The position numbers were made by a program, and so were the translations under genes. A stretch of DNA of 23,593 bases, taken from assembly GCA_004377135.1 (NCBI GenBank), contig SOHS01000155.1:1-23593 (forward strand), given 5' to 3'. The notes under the pieces were generated by a model that did not search any database, was not told the DNA's origin, and worked only from the letters and a program-made list of their open reading frames with translations. Below, in pieces: positions 13,847 through 23,024 of this stretch. This DNA comes from Dehalococcoidia bacterium (lineage in GTDB: Bacteria; Chloroflexota; Dehalococcoidia; GIF9; AB-539-J10). Every line of letters begins with the position of its first letter. Position 1 is the stretch's first letter.

Positions 13847-16303
13847 TTGGCAAATATGGCTCCGAAATATAACCCTCGTGAAATCGAAAATAAATGGCAA
13901 CAAAGATGGGCAGCTGACCATATTTATGAGGTAGGGGAGGATAGTAAACGACCGAAATTCTATGCCCTGACCATGTTCCCCTATACCTCAGGAGATGTTC
14001 ACATTGGTCATTGGTACGCCATAGCGCCCTCAGATGTTTATGCCAGATTTAAAAGAATGGAGGGTTATAATGTGCTGCATCCTATGGGCTTTGACGCCTT
14101 TGGGTTACCAGCCGAAAATGCTGCCATCAGCCGTGGTATTCACCCTTATGAGTGGACAATGAGAAATATAGAGAATATGCGTCGGCAGCTCAGGAGTATG
14201 GGGGCAATATATGACTGGAACCGTGAAGTAGTTACTTGCCTACCAGACTACTACAAATGGACGCAGTGGTTTTTTCTTAAATTTTATCAAGCTGGTCTGG
14301 CCTATCGGGCTGAGGCACCGGTTAACTGGTGTCCGAAATGTCAGACGGTGCTGGCTAATGAACAAGTAATAGGGGAAGGTTTTTGCGAGAGGTGCAGCAC
14401 GCCAGTGACTAAAAGAGAGCTCAAGCAGTGGTTTTTCAGGATTACTAAATACGCCGAAGAATTGCTCGATCATAGTCGTCTTGACTGGCCAGAACGCATA
14501 AAGATAATGCAGAGGAACTGGGTGGGTAAGAGCGAGGGCGCTGAAATTTCCTTCCGGCTAGAGTATAAGAGTATAGAGCAAAGAGAGATAAGGGTGTTTA
14601 CCACTCGACCTGATACTATTTTTGGAGCGACTTTCTTCCTGCTGGCTCCGGAGCATCCCTTAGTTTCTCAATTAACCACCCCGGAGTGTAAAGCTGAAGT
14701 AGACGAATATATTGCTTGGTGTCGGCGGCAAACTGAATATGAACGGATAGCGCTAGACAAGGAAAAAACCGGTGTCTTTCTGGGAAGCTACGTTGTCAAT
14801 CCTCTAAATGGAGAGAGAGTGCCTATCTGGATTACTGATTATGTATTGCCAACTTATGGCACAGGAGCAGTGATGGCAGTGCCTGCTCATGATGAACGAG
14901 ACCTGGAGTTTGCCAGGAAGTTTAAACTACCTGTGCGGATAGTTATTGCTCCTCCGGGCTGGACAGGTGAAGAATTAACAGAAGCATATACCGACTCAGG
15001 TACAATGGTAAATTCTGGAGAGTTTAGCGGTTTACCCAGTGAACAAGGATACGAAGCAATCTGTGATTTATTGGAGGAGAAAGGATGGGGCAAGCGTACA
15101 GTTATTTATCGACTTCGTGATTGGCTTATCTCCAGGCAGAGGTATTGGGGAGCGCCCATACCCATAATTTATTGTGATAAATGTGGCATAGTCCCTGTGC
15201 CTGAAGAGGATTTGCCTGTTCTGCTTCCTCCCGATGCGGAATTTAGACCTACTGGAGAATCTCCCCTGAAATATTGTCGGTCATTCGTCAATATCACCTG
15301 TCCCAAATGTTCTGGGACAGCAAGAAGAGAAACTGATACTATGGATACTTTTATGTGTTCCTCCTGGTATTTCTTAAGATATACCAGTCCGGGAAATATG
15401 GGTGCTGCTTTCGATGCGACCAAAGTGAAATTCTGGTTGCCTGTGGATTTATATACCGGTGGTGCTGAGCACGCAGTTATGCATCTCTTCTATGCTCGTT
15501 TTTTTATCAAAACATTGAGAGATATAGGCTTGGTCAACTTTGACGAGCCTTTTACTCGTTTATTCAATCAAGGGACCATAGTTTTTCGTGGTGATAAGAT
15601 GAGTAAATCTAGAGGCAATGTAATTGCCGCTGACGAATATGTGGCTGAGTTAGGAGCTGATGCTGTTCGCGGGTCTGTCATGTTTATTGGTCCCTGGGAG
15701 CTGGGGGGGGAATGGAATGATAGGGGCATTGTGGGCATAAGTCGCTGGCTGAACCGAGTGTGGAGCCTGGTAACAACCGAATATGCTAGCCATGTTGTTG
15801 ATCTTGAGACTGAGAAAGAATTCCTTCATTTAACGCATAAGACAATTAAAGAGGTGACTGTTGATTTGGAAAGGTTCCGCTTCAACACCATGCTGGCCAG
15901 CCTTATGGAGTTCAGCAACTACCTATCTAAGGTTAAAGAGAGCAGGATGGTGTCAGGTTCTCTATGGTGGGAAGCTATTAGCTATTTTCTGCTTCTTCTT
16001 GCCCCCACCGCTCCTCATCTTGCCGAGGAGTTATGGACCAGAACTGGTCATTCCTATAGCATTCATAATCAACCATGGCCTGAGTATGACCAAAAGCTAG
16101 CTAAGGAAGAGGAAATTACACTAGTCATTCAGGTAAATGGCAAACTTCGCGATAAGGTGCTTGTACCCGCTTCCATAAGTGAAGTTGAAGCCAAGGAATT
16201 AGCGCTGGGTCGAGAGCGAGTGAAGGCTTATATTGATGGTAAGAAACTCACCAGAGTCATTTATGTCCCCAAGCGAGTGGTGAATATAGTTGTAGCATCA
16301 TGA
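13847..16303 (+). CDS. leuS: Leucyl-tRNA synthetase
   Basis: LeuRS charges tRNA-Leu with leucine. The 818-residue protein is complete: the HIGH motif is at 52-55, a zinc-binding CPKC...CERC segment lies near 165-183, the inserted CP1 editing domain (about 220-415) contains a TTRPDTIFGATF segment and an AVPAHDERD segment, and KMSKS is at 584-588. The C-terminal region ends in the usual VQVNGKLR-type domain. The reading frame opens at a TTG at 13847 with TAGGT six bases upstream; an ATG at 13856 is possible but too far from that site. No T-box or other leader fits in the short gap to the divergent VLRF1-like gene. It starts a run with proC and a methyltransferase gene. Confidence 0.98.
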   Translation: MANMAPKYNPREIENKWQQRWAADHIYEVGEDSKRPKFYALTMFPYTSGDVHIGHWYAIAPSDVYARFKRMEGYNVLHPMGFDAFGLPAENAAISRGIHPYEWTMRNIENMRRQLRSMGAIYDWNREVVTCLPDYYKWTQWFFLKFYQAGLAYRAEAPVNWCPKCQTVLANEQVIGEGFCERCSTPVTKRELKQWFFRITKYAEELLDHSRLDWPERIKIMQRNWVGKSEGAEISFRLEYKSIEQREIRVFTTRPDTIFGATFFLLAPEHPLVSQLTTPECKAEVDEYIAWCRRQTEYERIALDKEKTGVFLGSYVVNPLNGERVPIWITDYVLPTYGTGAVMAVPAHDERDLEFARKFKLPVRIVIAPPGWTGEELTEAYTDSGTMVNSGEFSGLPSEQGYEAICDLLEEKGWGKRTVIYRLRDWLISRQRYWGAPIPIIYCDKCGIVPVPEEDLPVLLPPDAEFRPTGESPLKYCRSFVNITCPKCSGTARRETDTMDTFMCSSWYFLRYTSPGNMGAAFDATKVKFWLPVDLYTGGAEHAVMHLFYARFFIKTLRDIGLVNFDEPFTRLFNQGTIVFRGDKMSKSRGNVIAADEYVAELGADAVRGSVMFIGPWELGGEWNDRGIVGISRWLNRVWSLVTTEYASHVVDLETEKEFLHLTHKTIKEVTVDLERFRFNTMLASLMEFSNYLSKVKESRMVSGSLWWEAISYFLLLLAPTAPHLAEELWTRTGHSYSIHNQPWPEYDQKLAKEEEITLVIQVNGKLRDKVLVPASISEVEAKELALGRERVKAYIDGKKLTRVIYVPKRVVNIVVAS

Positions 16304-16328
16304 GAGGAGCACAAAGGAGCAGGGAAAA

Positions 16329-17120
16329 ATGAAGATAGCATTTATTGGCGGTGGGGCTATGGGGGAAGCGATGGTTAAATGTCTTTTGACTAAAAGGGTG
16401 GCTGCGCCACAAGATATGGTGGTTAGTGATATCAGTCCATTGAGACGTGAATTATTGAACAAGGAATATGGAGTTAGCACTTTAGCCGATAATAGAAAAA
16501 CGGTGACAAATGCCGATTTGATTATCCTGGTAGTGAAGCCTCAGAATTTGCCTCAAGTAATGGAAGAGATAAAAGGTTTAGCGCTTGAACAGTTGGTGTT
16601 ATCTATAGTAGCTGGCGCCACTCTGTCCAGCTTATGCCAGGGTTTAAACCATTCTTCTGTAATTAGAGCTATGCCTAATATGCCAGCGCAAATTGGCGAA
16701 GGAATGACTATCTGGACAGCAACTGCTGAGACTAAGCAGGGGCAAAAAAAGCTAGCGCAGATTGTACTGGGGGCTCTGGGTAAAGAAATTTATGTTGCGA
16801 ATGAGAAATATTTAGGTATGGCCACCGCTTTAAGCGGCAGCGGTCCGGCTTATGTTTTCCTTTTTATCGAGGCACTCGTAGATGCTGGCGTGCATATTGG
16901 TTTGCCTCGGGATATGGCCCAAGAATTGGTGATACAAACTATACTTGGCTCTACTCGTACTGTTGAGAAGACGGGCAAACATCCTGCTGATTTGAGGAAC
17001 ATGGTTACTTCGCCGGGGGGAACCACTACCGAGGCTCTTCTTCAGTTAGAAAAGGGGAGATTCCGCTCTCTCATTCTCGAGGCTGTGGCTGCTGCTTATA
17101 AAAAAGCTGAACGCCTTTAA
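16329..17120 (+). CDS. proC: Pyrroline-5-carboxylate reductase
   Basis: ProC reduces 1-pyrroline-5-carboxylate to proline using NAD(P)H, the last step of proline synthesis. The N-terminal Rossmann fold is clear from IAFIGGGAMGEAM, with the GGGAMG loop at residues 7-12. The C-terminal dimerisation and substrate domain has the signature ALSGSGPAYVF and the stretch NMVTSPGGTT near the end. The 263-residue length is normal. AGGAG lies upstream of the ATG at a somewhat long spacing. It begins 25 bases after leuS and its stop overlaps the ribosome site of the following methyltransferase gene, so all three probably share one transcript. Confidence 0.97.
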   Translation: MKIAFIGGGAMGEAMVKCLLTKRVAAPQDMVVSDISPLRRELLNKEYGVSTLADNRKTVTNADLIILVVKPQNLPQVMEEIKGLALEQLVLSIVAGATLSSLCQGLNHSSVIRAMPNMPAQIGEGMTIWTATAETKQGQKKLAQIVLGALGKEIYVANEKYLGMATALSGSGPAYVFLFIEALVDAGVHIGLPRDMAQELVIQTILGSTRTVEKTGKHPADLRNMVTSPGGTTTEALLQLEKGRFRSLILEAVAAAYKKAERL

Positions 17121-17132
17121 GGGTTGCGTAAG

Positions 17133-18053
17133 ATGGATTCACTTTTTGAATACCGCAGCTGTCCTAACTGTGGACGGGACGATTTCACTGTGACTTTTGA
17201 TTCTAATATGGGGGAAGCCGATCTTCAAAAAGGCATAAAGACTGTATATATGCTATGGGAAGATACACATGGGAGGTACGTCAAGTGTAAGAATTGTCAT
17301 CTTATATATGTTAATCCTATTGAGAAAGCGAGCAAAATCAATGGTGACTATTCTAAGATGGGAAATACCGATGCCCCCATTATTCGGGGAAGTCGTTTGC
17401 GCGCAGCCAAATCACAATTGGGATTAATTAAGAAGTACAAGAGCGGCACAACACTCTTAGATATAGGTTGTGGAGAAGGTTTCTTTCTCTTTAACGCCTC
17501 CAAGGCTGGATATACTACTAAAGGGATTGAAATATCACAAGATGCGGCAGAATATGCGGGAAGAGAATTTGGCTTGGATGTAGAAGCAAAACCCTTTGAA
17601 GAGCTGCAATTCCCAGATAACTATTTCGATGTAGTTACTCTATGGCAAGTTCTGGAGCACGTGCCATACCCCCTCATAGTTCTCAAAGAAGTTCATAGGA
17701 TACTCAAGCCTGAAGGGTTGCTGGCAACATCAACCCCAGATATTGAGAGTATACTGGCGAAAATCCTCCGAAGAAAATGGTGGAATCTAAGGAGGCTCCA
17801 TATAAACCAATTTACGGCGAAGACTCTTACAGATATGCTGAAGCGCGCTGGGTTCAAGAATGTATTTTCCACCAAGTATAAGGAACACATAAGTATATCC
17901 ATGCTGGTTATACCGCTACTAAAACATTTGAAAATGTATGAACGAGCAGAAAGTCGATTTTATCCTAGCTCCACCTCAGGTAAAATCATGAATAAACTGA
18001 CGTTAGTATATTCCTCAAGATTAGATAACTGTACAGTGATTGGTTTCAAATAG
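17133..18053 (+). CDS. SAM-dependent methyltransferase with N-terminal zinc ribbon
   Basis: This protein of about 306 residues has an N-terminal zinc ribbon (C13, C16, C55 and C58, numbered from the TTG at 17124) and a class I methyltransferase domain. Motif I is LLDIGCGEGFF, and a later DVVTLWQVLEHV segment matches motif III/IV. The layout is that of COG2227-like enzymes, which often modify cell-surface sugars, lipids or small molecules; the acceptor cannot be read here. I chose the ATG at 17133 because AAGGG overlapping the proC stop lies 9 bases before it, whereas the TTG at 17124 directly abuts that site. It follows proC and is convergent with a membrane-protein gene. Confidence 0.88.
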   Translation: MDSLFEYRSCPNCGRDDFTVTFDSNMGEADLQKGIKTVYMLWEDTHGRYVKCKNCHLIYVNPIEKASKINGDYSKMGNTDAPIIRGSRLRAAKSQLGLIKKYKSGTTLLDIGCGEGFFLFNASKAGYTTKGIEISQDAAEYAGREFGLDVEAKPFEELQFPDNYFDVVTLWQVLEHVPYPLIVLKEVHRILKPEGLLATSTPDIESILAKILRRKWWNLRRLHINQFTAKTLTDMLKRAGFKNVFSTKYKEHISISMLVIPLLKHLKMYERAESRFYPSSTSGKIMNKLTLVYSSRLDNCTVIGFK

Positions 18054-18137
18054 GAGATTGAGGTTGTTGCCTGTCAAATTTTCACTGCTAAAGAAGCAAT
18101 GCAGGGGAGTCTCCTAAAGTATCCTGTTGTGTAAGAT

Positions 18138-18584
18138 CTAAACAAGAGTGACGATTAATCTGTAAAAAAAGAACAGCCATATTGGCGTTTCTAAAGCAAT
18201 CGCCCATTTTTGTCGATAAAAGCCTCCAAGCCCCCATCCACCTGTGTTTTTCCACAGATTAAGTGTGAATCGCCTTCTACTGAACGGATAGAGCAACATC
18301 AGCCCAGTATCTGTAGGTAGATCCATTAAGAGGTGCGTGCCAATGCAAATCAACGCAAGCAAAGCATATTTCCAGGAAAACAATGCAGCGACTGCTGCAA
18401 CCCCGAATGCAAAAAAGGGAGTGTGTAGTTCAGCATCATGGAATTCTTTTTTCGCCAATCCTGTGTCAACTATTAATTGGTCCACACTTGGCAGGTGGTG
18501 AAATGCGTTTGCCAGCACCATACATTCTAGACAATCCGTATAGCTAGCAATTGACAATCCCACAGCGATATGAGCCAGCCACAT
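18138..18584 (-). CDS. YdjM/DUF457-like membrane metal-dependent hydrolase
   Basis: This 148-residue protein is hydrophobic, with about three likely membrane helices. Conserved polar residues fit the YdjM/DUF457 family of putative membrane-bound metal-dependent hydrolases: HTP at 54-56, and THLLMD followed by LPTDTG at 83-94, with a YPFSRRR segment after it. Those histidines and aspartates could bind a metal, but no substrate is known for the family. The ATG is preceded by AAGGT about 11 bases away. It stands alone on the minus strand, converging on the methyltransferase gene. Family assignment comes from the motif pattern only. Confidence 0.7.
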   Translation of the reverse strand: MWLAHIAVGLSIASYTDCLECMVLANAFHHLPSVDQLIVDTGLAKKEFHDAELHTPFFAFGVAAVAALFSWKYALLALICIGTHLLMDLPTDTGLMLLYPFSRRRFTLNLWKNTGGWGLGGFYRQKWAIALETPIWLFFFYRLIVTLV

Positions 18585-18813
18585 TTCTAGTATCTACCTT
18601 GCATATTAAAGACGAAGCCTATGTTTATCGTTTCCCTCCACAAGATAGGCTGTTGAATTTTCCGCGAGGTTCGAACTCAGATTTGCCTTGGCTTTCCCGG
18701 AAATTCTTCACCTTCTAATTTCGTTGTGCCACCCTTCAAAGGTGTTGCACCATAAGACTAGAGCTTCACACTACATTTTTGAACGGCCTCTGGGTGGTCT
18801 TTTAATGGGCTTC

Positions 18814-19080
18814 TTAGCTGGCGGCTGGCGTCTCACCGGGGTGTAGCTTGCGCCACTTGTCCAACATTTGCTCCCGTGTTTCCTTGTGGTCGGGGTCAGG
18901 AATGCAACATTCCACAGGGCAAACATCAACACATTTCTGTGTCTCGAACCAGCCGACACACTCAGTGCATTTATTGGGGTCAATGATATAAATTTCTTCC
19001 CCCTCATTTATAGCCTCATTTTTGCATTCTGGTTCGCAGGCACCACAAGTAATGCACTCATCAGTAATTTTGTATGCCAT
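18814..19080 (-). CDS. 2[4Fe-4S] ferredoxin, YfhL/Alvin type
   Basis: This 88-residue protein carries two [4Fe-4S] cluster motifs. C9, C12, C15 and C54 should bind the first; C38, C41, C50 and C19 the second. The eight residues between C41 and C50 form the insertion typical of Allochromatium-type ferredoxins, which run at very low potential. Two extra cysteines (C58 and C59) and a charged C-terminal tail follow. It is a soluble electron carrier whose redox partner is not visible here. A perfect AAGGAGGT site lies 9 bases before the ATG. It is the last gene of the rsmD-coaD-ferredoxin group, 35 bases after coaD. Confidence 0.95.
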   Translation of the reverse strand: MAYKITDECITCGACEPECKNEAINEGEEIYIIDPNKCTECVGWFETQKCVDVCPVECCIPDPDHKETREQMLDKWRKLHPGETPAAS

Positions 19081-19115
19081 CTTTCTGTTACCTCCTTAAT
19101 TTTTAGCTCTTAATT

Positions 19116-19628
19116 TTACATTTTATCCTTACCAGTGGCAAGCTCAATAGGCGTAGAAAACTTTTCCCTTAGGGCTACAGCTACGTAGTCAGGAACCATG
19201 CCTTCAAGACAGCCTCCTAATTTAGCCACTTCCTTGATCAGGGAGGAGCTAAGAAATTGATATTGCGAGCTAGTCATCAAACAAAGTAGCTCAATATCTG
19301 GCGCCAGCTTTCTGTTCATCAGCGCCATTTCAAATTCCCGTTCGAAGTCAGAATTTGCTCTCAAACCACGGATCATGACCCTTCCCCCTACCTGGCGTAT
19401 AAAATCTACTGTCAGTCCTTTGAAAGCTTTAACATGTACGTTGGACAAGCCAGTTATCGCTTCTTCCACTAACCTTACCCTTTGTTCCAGAGGAAAAAGC
19501 GGCTGTTTAGCAGGATTCTCGTAGATACCGACAATTAGCTTACCGACCAGGGCTGCTGCTCGTTCAATGATGTCCATGTGCCCGTAGGTGAGGGGGTCAA
19601 AGGTACCTGGATAAACTGCTACGTCCAT
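19116..19628 (-). CDS. coaD: Phosphopantetheine adenylyltransferase
   Basis: CoaD transfers AMP from ATP to 4'-phosphopantetheine to make dephospho-CoA, the penultimate step of coenzyme A synthesis. The nucleotidyltransferase signature is complete: PGTFDPLTYGH at residues 7-17 with the TxGH motif at 14-17, and a later SSSLIKEVAKLGG segment that matches the ISSSLVKE loop of characterised bacterial enzymes. The 170-residue length is normal. An AAGGAGGT site ends 6 bases before the ATG and lies within the last codons of rsmD, whose stop is only 2 bases upstream, so the two are translationally coupled. Confidence 0.97.
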   Translation of the reverse strand: MDVAVYPGTFDPLTYGHMDIIERAAALVGKLIVGIYENPAKQPLFPLEQRVRLVEEAITGLSNVHVKAFKGLTVDFIRQVGGRVMIRGLRANSDFEREFEMALMNRKLAPDIELLCLMTSSQYQFLSSSLIKEVAKLGGCLEGMVPDYVAVALREKFSTPIELATGKDKM

Positions 19629-19630
19629 AG

Positions 19631-20179
19631 TTAAACCTCCTTTTGGTATATGAAAATAAAAGTGTCACCGTAACGGCGTTGCTCAACAAGATGAAGTCCA
19701 TCATAGTCGGAATTTAAGGGGAAACGGTTTGCGTGGCAAAGCACGATTGTAGAATTTTCCACCAGCAATTTCGACTTAGCTAGATTTACTAGTAAATTAT
19801 TTGCAGAAAAATTAGAGTAGGGTGGGTCCATGAAGATAATGTCATAACTCCTGTTGAGGAAGGTAAGTGCTTTGCTCACACTACAGCAATAAATATGAGC
19901 CCGCTCCTGCTCCCCTATTTTGTTCACGTTGGTTCTGATAAGGTCACAACAATTTTTTCTGTAATCAACAAAATCGACCCATTCTGCCCCGCGGCTTAGA
20001 GCTTCGATACCCAGAGCCCCGCTGCCGGCGAATAAATCAAGAATCTGACGCCAATAGGTAGTACTGTTCTCCAAAAGAGAAAATATGGCTTGCTTTACCA
20101 CACTGGTCGTGGGTCTAATGGAGTGCCTTGGCAGAGTTTTTAACCGAGTTCCCTTTACTTTGCCACCAGTGACTCGCAT
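19631..20179 (-). CDS. rsmD: 16S rRNA (guanine966-N2)-methyltransferase
   Basis: RsmD methylates N2 of G966 in 16S rRNA during 30S subunit assembly. The N-terminal RVTGGKVKGTRL stretch and IRPTTSVVKQAIFSLL are typical of the family. The SAM-binding site is LDLFAGSGALGIEALSRGA near residues 48-65 and the catalytic DPPY is at 118-121. The 182-residue length is usual. Its ATG has AAGG about 9 bases upstream. It is the first gene of the rsmD-coaD-ferredoxin operon, divergent from clpC; the pairing of rsmD with coaD is common in bacteria. Confidence 0.96.
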   Translation of the reverse strand: MRVTGGKVKGTRLKTLPRHSIRPTTSVVKQAIFSLLENSTTYWRQILDLFAGSGALGIEALSRGAEWVDFVDYRKNCCDLIRTNVNKIGEQERAHIYCCSVSKALTFLNRSYDIIFMDPPYSNFSANNLLVNLAKSKLLVENSTIVLCHANRFPLNSDYDGLHLVEQRRYGDTFIFIYQKEV

Positions 20180-20210
20180 TTTTATTAACCTTCCATAATA
20201 ATTTCGTCGT

Positions 20211-20216
20211 ATTATA
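20211..20216 (-). promoter_or_regulatory. Likely -10 element of the rsmD operon
   Basis: On the minus strand this reads a perfect TATAAT, about 30 bases before the rsmD start. A TTGAAC that could serve as -35 lies 23 bases away, too far for standard spacing, so the promoter is only partly supported. It is divergent from the clpC promoter next to it. Confidence 0.45.
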
Positions 20217-20259
20217 GTATATTACCATTCTATCGCTTAGTTCAAGTAAGCCAGGCTTG

Positions 20260-20288
20260 TTGACGGAAAGGTTGGTATGTTCTATACT
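20260..20288 (+). promoter_or_regulatory. Strong sigma-70-type promoter of clpC
   Basis: TTGACG at 20260-20265 and TATACT at 20283-20288 each match five of six consensus bases and are separated by exactly 17 bases. Transcription should start near 20295, giving a leader of about 20 bases. No CIRCE element or CtsR-type direct repeat is seen around it, so heat-shock control of the usual Gram-positive kind is not evident. Confidence 0.75.
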
Positions 20289-20316
20289 TTAGGTTAAAAC
20301 TGCGAATAGGATTGAA

Positions 20317-22782
20317 ATGAGCACAGGATTTGAAAGGTTTTCTGAAGGAGCTCGTAGGGTGCTGACTCGGGCTCAAGGAGAGGCACAACGCTTGGGTCAC
20401 AACTACATTGATACTGAGCACATATTATTGGGTATAGCAGGGGAGGAATCGGGGATTGCGGCCAGAGTTTTGAGTAACTTTGGTATCTCGGTGAGCAAGA
20501 TACAGGCGGCTGTAGAATTTGTAATTGGAAAAGGAGAGCGTCGAGCTACCAAGGGGGAGGTTGACCTTGCTCCCCGGGCGAAAAGAGCCATCGAGTTTGC
20601 TGTGGATGAGGCACGTCGTCTTAATTCCAGCTATATAGGTGTTGAACATCTTTTGCTCGGATTACTGCGCGAAAGCGAAGGAGTAGCTTTTAGTGTTTTA
20701 GAGAGTTTTGGTATTACCTTGGAGCGAACACGCGATGAAGTCAATCGAGTTACTAAGCAGGAAACTGTGCGAACTCGTACCACAGGTCGAGCTGCCACAC
20801 GCACACCGACCCTGGACCAACTTGGGACCGATTTAACTGCCTTAGCCCGGGCGGATAAACTCGACCCCATTATTGGGCGTAACAAAGAAATTGAACGGAT
20901 AGTTCAAATACTGAGTCGTCGTACCAAAAATAATCCTGCGCTTATAGGTGAAGCAGGTGTAGGTAAAACAGCTATTGTTGAAGGGTTGGCACAACGCATA
21001 ATAGCCGGGGAGGTTCCTGAGATATTACAAGGCAAGAGAATAATTGCATTAGATATAGGTGCCTTAGTAGCGGGAACAAAATACCGTGGTGAATTTGAGG
21101 AGAGGCTGAAGAGGGTTATTGAGGAAGAGAAAACCGCTGGTAATTGCATCTTATTTATTGATGAAATGCAGACTATTGTGGGTGCCGGAGCAGCTGAAGG
21201 TGCGGTTGATGCCTCTAACCTCCTGAAGCCTTCGTTGTCGCGTGGCGAGATTCAATGTATTGGCGCCACTACTTTGGACGACTACCGCAAATATGTGGAG
21301 AAAGACCCAGCTTTGGAAAGGCGGTTTCAACCTGTCTTGGTAGCTGAACCTACCATGGAAGAAACCCTGGAAATATTGCGGGGCATTAAACATAGATATG
21401 AAGAATTTCACCAATTGGACATAAGCGACGAAGCCTTGCAGACATCGGCTACGCTGGCTACAAGATATATAGCAGACCGCTTTTTACCCGATAAGGCTAT
21501 TGATTTGGTAGATGAAGCTGGCTCTCGAGTACGCATTAAACGAGGTAGTGCCCCTATTGGATTAGCTGAGGCAAGGCGGGCCTTGGAAAGTGTACGCAAA
21601 GAAAAAGAAGCGGCTATCGCAGCTCAACAGTATGAGTATTCCGGTGAATTGCGTGATCGTGAGCTTCAGCTAACGGAAAGAATCGAGACAATGGAGAAGG
21701 AGTGGCAAGTCAAGAAGGAACAAGGCCGACCTATAGTTACCTCAGAGGATATTGCTGAGGTAGCCAGCATGTGGACGGGCATCCCTGTGATAAAGCTAAC
21801 TATTGACGAAACCAGCCGCCTTTTACAGATGGAAGAGGCTCTACACCGCCGCATCATTGGCCAAGATGAGGCCATAAATACCGTGGCTAAATCGGTAAGG
21901 AGGGCTCGAGCCGGGTTAAAAGACCCGAGGCGTCCCATTGGTGTCTTCATCTTTTTGGGCCCCACCGGAGTGGGTAAAACTGAATTGGTAAGGGCCCTGT
22001 CCGAGTTCATGTTTGGTAGCGAAGATGCTTTGGTCAGGCTTGACATGTCGGAGTTTATGGAGCCTCACAATGTAGCTCGCTTGGTTGGAGCACCACCTGG
22101 TTATATTGGTTATGAGGAAGGTGGTCAATTAACCGAGGCAGTAAGGCGGAAGTCCTATTGTGTTATTCTTCTCGATGAGATTGAAAAGGCGCATTACAAT
22201 GTATTCAATATCCTGCTCCAGATTTTCGATGATGGTCATTTGACCGATGCCAAAGGGCGAAGAGTTGATTTTCGTAATAGCATCATAGTCATGACCAGCA
22301 ATGTTGGTGGCGAGCTTATTAAGCGTCATATGACCATTGGTTTTGCTGCTCATATCGATGGCGAACGAAAACAACAGACAGAGTATGAGAAAATGAAGGA
22401 GAATGTTCTGGGGGAGGTGAAGAAAGATCAAAGATTCCGACCCGAGTTTCTTAACCGCATTGATGCCCAAGTCGTGTTCCATGCTTTAAGCGAGGAGCAT
22501 ATTCGCCAGATTGTGGACCTGATGCTTAACCAGGTTGCCACTTCCCTTGAAGAGAAGAATATTACTTTGGAAGTGACTGATGGAGCCAGGGATTTTCTAG
22601 GCAAGAAAGGTTATGACCCTGATTTTGGAGCCCGCCCCTTGCGTCGCACTATCCAGAATCTGGTCGAGGATCCACTCTCCGAAGCTTTACTGCGTGGTGA
22701 ATTCTTGCCTGGAGACACGGTGATTGTGGATTGTGTCGAGGAGAAAATTGTAATGAGACCCTTGGTTAAGGATGCTGTATAA
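20317..22782 (+). CDS. clpC: ATP-dependent Clp protease ATPase subunit ClpC
   Basis: ClpC is the hexameric AAA+ unfoldase that feeds proteins to ClpP. The 821-residue protein has the full layout: two Clp-N repeats (about 4-145), AAA1 with Walker A GEAGVGKT at 211-218, a coiled-coil middle region with a UVR-like segment (about 415-465) that marks ClpC rather than ClpB, and AAA2 with Walker A GPTGVGKT at 548-555. The ATG follows TAGGA by 5 bases, and a strong promoter lies just upstream. It leads a plus-strand group with a biotinyl carrier gene and radA; clpC next to radA is a common bacterial arrangement. No mcsA, mcsB or ctsR gene is present upstream. Confidence 0.98.
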   Translation: MSTGFERFSEGARRVLTRAQGEAQRLGHNYIDTEHILLGIAGEESGIAARVLSNFGISVSKIQAAVEFVIGKGERRATKGEVDLAPRAKRAIEFAVDEARRLNSSYIGVEHLLLGLLRESEGVAFSVLESFGITLERTRDEVNRVTKQETVRTRTTGRAATRTPTLDQLGTDLTALARADKLDPIIGRNKEIERIVQILSRRTKNNPALIGEAGVGKTAIVEGLAQRIIAGEVPEILQGKRIIALDIGALVAGTKYRGEFEERLKRVIEEEKTAGNCILFIDEMQTIVGAGAAEGAVDASNLLKPSLSRGEIQCIGATTLDDYRKYVEKDPALERRFQPVLVAEPTMEETLEILRGIKHRYEEFHQLDISDEALQTSATLATRYIADRFLPDKAIDLVDEAGSRVRIKRGSAPIGLAEARRALESVRKEKEAAIAAQQYEYSGELRDRELQLTERIETMEKEWQVKKEQGRPIVTSEDIAEVASMWTGIPVIKLTIDETSRLLQMEEALHRRIIGQDEAINTVAKSVRRARAGLKDPRRPIGVFIFLGPTGVGKTELVRALSEFMFGSEDALVRLDMSEFMEPHNVARLVGAPPGYIGYEEGGQLTEAVRRKSYCVILLDEIEKAHYNVFNILLQIFDDGHLTDAKGRRVDFRNSIIVMTSNVGGELIKRHMTIGFAAHIDGERKQQTEYEKMKENVLGEVKKDQRFRPEFLNRIDAQVVFHALSEEHIRQIVDLMLNQVATSLEEKNITLEVTDGARDFLGKKGYDPDFGARPLRRTIQNLVEDPLSEALLRGEFLPGDTVIVDCVEEKIVMRPLVKDAV

Positions 22783-22784
22783 AT

Positions 22785-23006
22785 ATGGCTCAAGAAATAA
22801 TCGAGGCGCCACTACCGGGGAAAATAATACATGTTGAGGTAACCGTGGGGAATACAGTTGAAGAGGGTGGCGTGATTTGCACCATAGAAGCCATGAAGAT
22901 GGAAAATCCTATATTAGCTCCAGTAAAAGCCTCAGTTATAGAAGTGGCAGTCTCACCAGGGCAGATAGTTAAGACTGGGGAAAAGATAGCCGTTATCGAG
23001 TATTAG
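22785..23006 (+). CDS. Stand-alone biotin/lipoyl-attachment domain protein
   Basis: This 73-residue protein is a single biotinyl domain with nothing else attached. The EAMKMEN motif has K38 as the predicted biotinylation site, and PLPGKI and an ending of EKIAVIEY complete the flattened beta-barrel fold. Such domains carry carboxyl groups in acyl-CoA carboxylases or decarboxylases. No carboxylase or biotin ligase gene is in the window, so its partner must lie elsewhere. The ATG is 2 bases after the clpC stop with AAGGA about 12 bases upstream, so co-translation with clpC is likely. Confidence 0.92.
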   Translation: MAQEIIEAPLPGKIIHVEVTVGNTVEEGGVICTIEAMKMENPILAPVKASVIEVAVSPGQIVKTGEKIAVIEY

Positions 23007-23024
23007 GTATCTTGGCCAGCAGAC

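Noticed and set aside
18660..18690. GGTTCGAACTC resembling a tRNA T-loop
   Set aside because: The flanking bases do not form the T stem, and no acceptor, D or anticodon arm can be built around it.
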